NCBI GenBank assembly: GCA_012511425.1
Contig: JAAZGC010000015.1
Location: 1 to 7,374, forward strand
Source: Clostridiales bacterium
GTDB taxonomy: Bacteria > Bacillota > Clostridia > Oscillospirales > CAG-272
Length of the DNA: 7,374 nt
Direction of reading: 5' to 3'
A program made the position numbers and the translations under genes. Under the pieces are notes generated by a model. The model searched no databases, was not told the DNA's origin, and saw only the letters and a list, made by a program, of their open reading frames with translations. Of the stretch, positions 7,083 through 7,374 are shown in pieces (position 1 is the first letter of the stretch; each line of letters starts with the position of its first letter).

Positions 7083-7131
7083 CAGGGCGCTCCTTTCTTT
7101 TGATGCGTTTCTGTTCGGTTTCAGGTATTAA

Positions 7132-7374
7132 TCAGAACTGGAAGTAGATAAAGCTCCGGTTGTCATAGGCTCCGAAGAGGACGATGACCGCTATTACAGC
7201 CGCATAACAGAAAAGACGAATCGCAGTCGCGCTCTTCGATGATGCGATTTCTCCCCGGCTTATCTTGTCAAGATGGCTTTGAACCGGAGTGTAGGTGAAT
7301 ATCAATTCGACCGCAATAAGCAGAAATGTGCAGATCGCGCTGGCCCATAGACGGACAGACGGAAGTGAGGAAAA
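7132..7374 (-). CDS. C-terminal part of a probable MBOAT-family membrane O-acyltransferase (5' end outside window)
   Basis: An open minus-strand frame runs from the window edge (7374) to TGA at 7134-7132 and gives the last 80 residues of a membrane protein. It has two hydrophobic helices (about 10-28 and 51-70) joined by a polar segment, and ends in DNRSFIYFQF. A terminal FIYFQF is characteristic of AlgI/DltB-like membrane-bound O-acyltransferases, which move acyl groups onto extracellular polysaccharides or wall polymers. The catalytic His region would lie upstream, outside the window, so the call rests on the C-terminal signature and helix layout only. The fucosidase gene begins 49 bp downstream without an intervening terminator, so the two may share a transcript. 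A different multi-pass membrane protein remains possible. Confidence 0.65.
   Translation of the reverse strand, partial: FSSLPSVRLWASAICTFLLIAVELIFTYTPVQSHLDKISRGEIASSKSATAIRLFCYAAVIAVIVLFGAYDNRSFIYFQF

Overview
The window carries bacterial chromosome-type DNA of roughly balanced GC content. It has strong Shine-Dalgarno sites, short intergenic gaps and uniform codon use. A TTG-started membrane-anchored VanY-type carboxypeptidase, a PPK1 beginning with the standard N-terminal motif, GGAGG-type ribosome sites and a cytoplasmic GH29 fucosidase suggest a Gram-positive Firmicute, probably a gut-type Clostridia member. That placement is an inference from gene style; no marker gene fixes it.

Left half, plus strand (1-5025): the 3' end of an unidentified gene (stop at 257) is followed by three closely spaced genes that look like one transcript. 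They are a single-pass membrane D,D-carboxypeptidase of the VanY/M15B type (303-1709), a Ppx/GppA phosphatase (1746-2867) and a PPK1 polyphosphate kinase (2926-5025). The last two form a classical polyphosphate make/break pair. The carboxypeptidase trims cell-wall peptides; its shared transcription with the polyphosphate genes is suggested by spacing and not proven. A hairpin with T-tracts on both sides (5030-5061) closes this unit and also serves the convergent gene on the other strand.

Right half, minus strand (7374 down to 5085): the 3' end of an MBOAT-like membrane O-acyltransferase (7132-7374) precedes a short GH29 alpha-L-fucosidase (6084-7082) by 49 bp. A hairpin terminator (6004-6038) follows the fucosidase. 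A separate MscS-type mechanosensitive channel (5085-5900) then starts from its own extended -10 promoter near 5937-5945.

No gap exceeds 300 bp; the largest (5901-6083) holds the fucosidase terminator and the mscS promoter. I see no rRNA or tRNA gene, insertion sequence, CRISPR array or phage gene. I do not see a clearly new system. The less ordinary points are an arginine-rich disordered cytoplasmic tail on the carboxypeptidase, an acidic tail on the Ppx protein, an SD-poor ppk start behind a small hairpin, and a fucosidase reduced to its catalytic domain.
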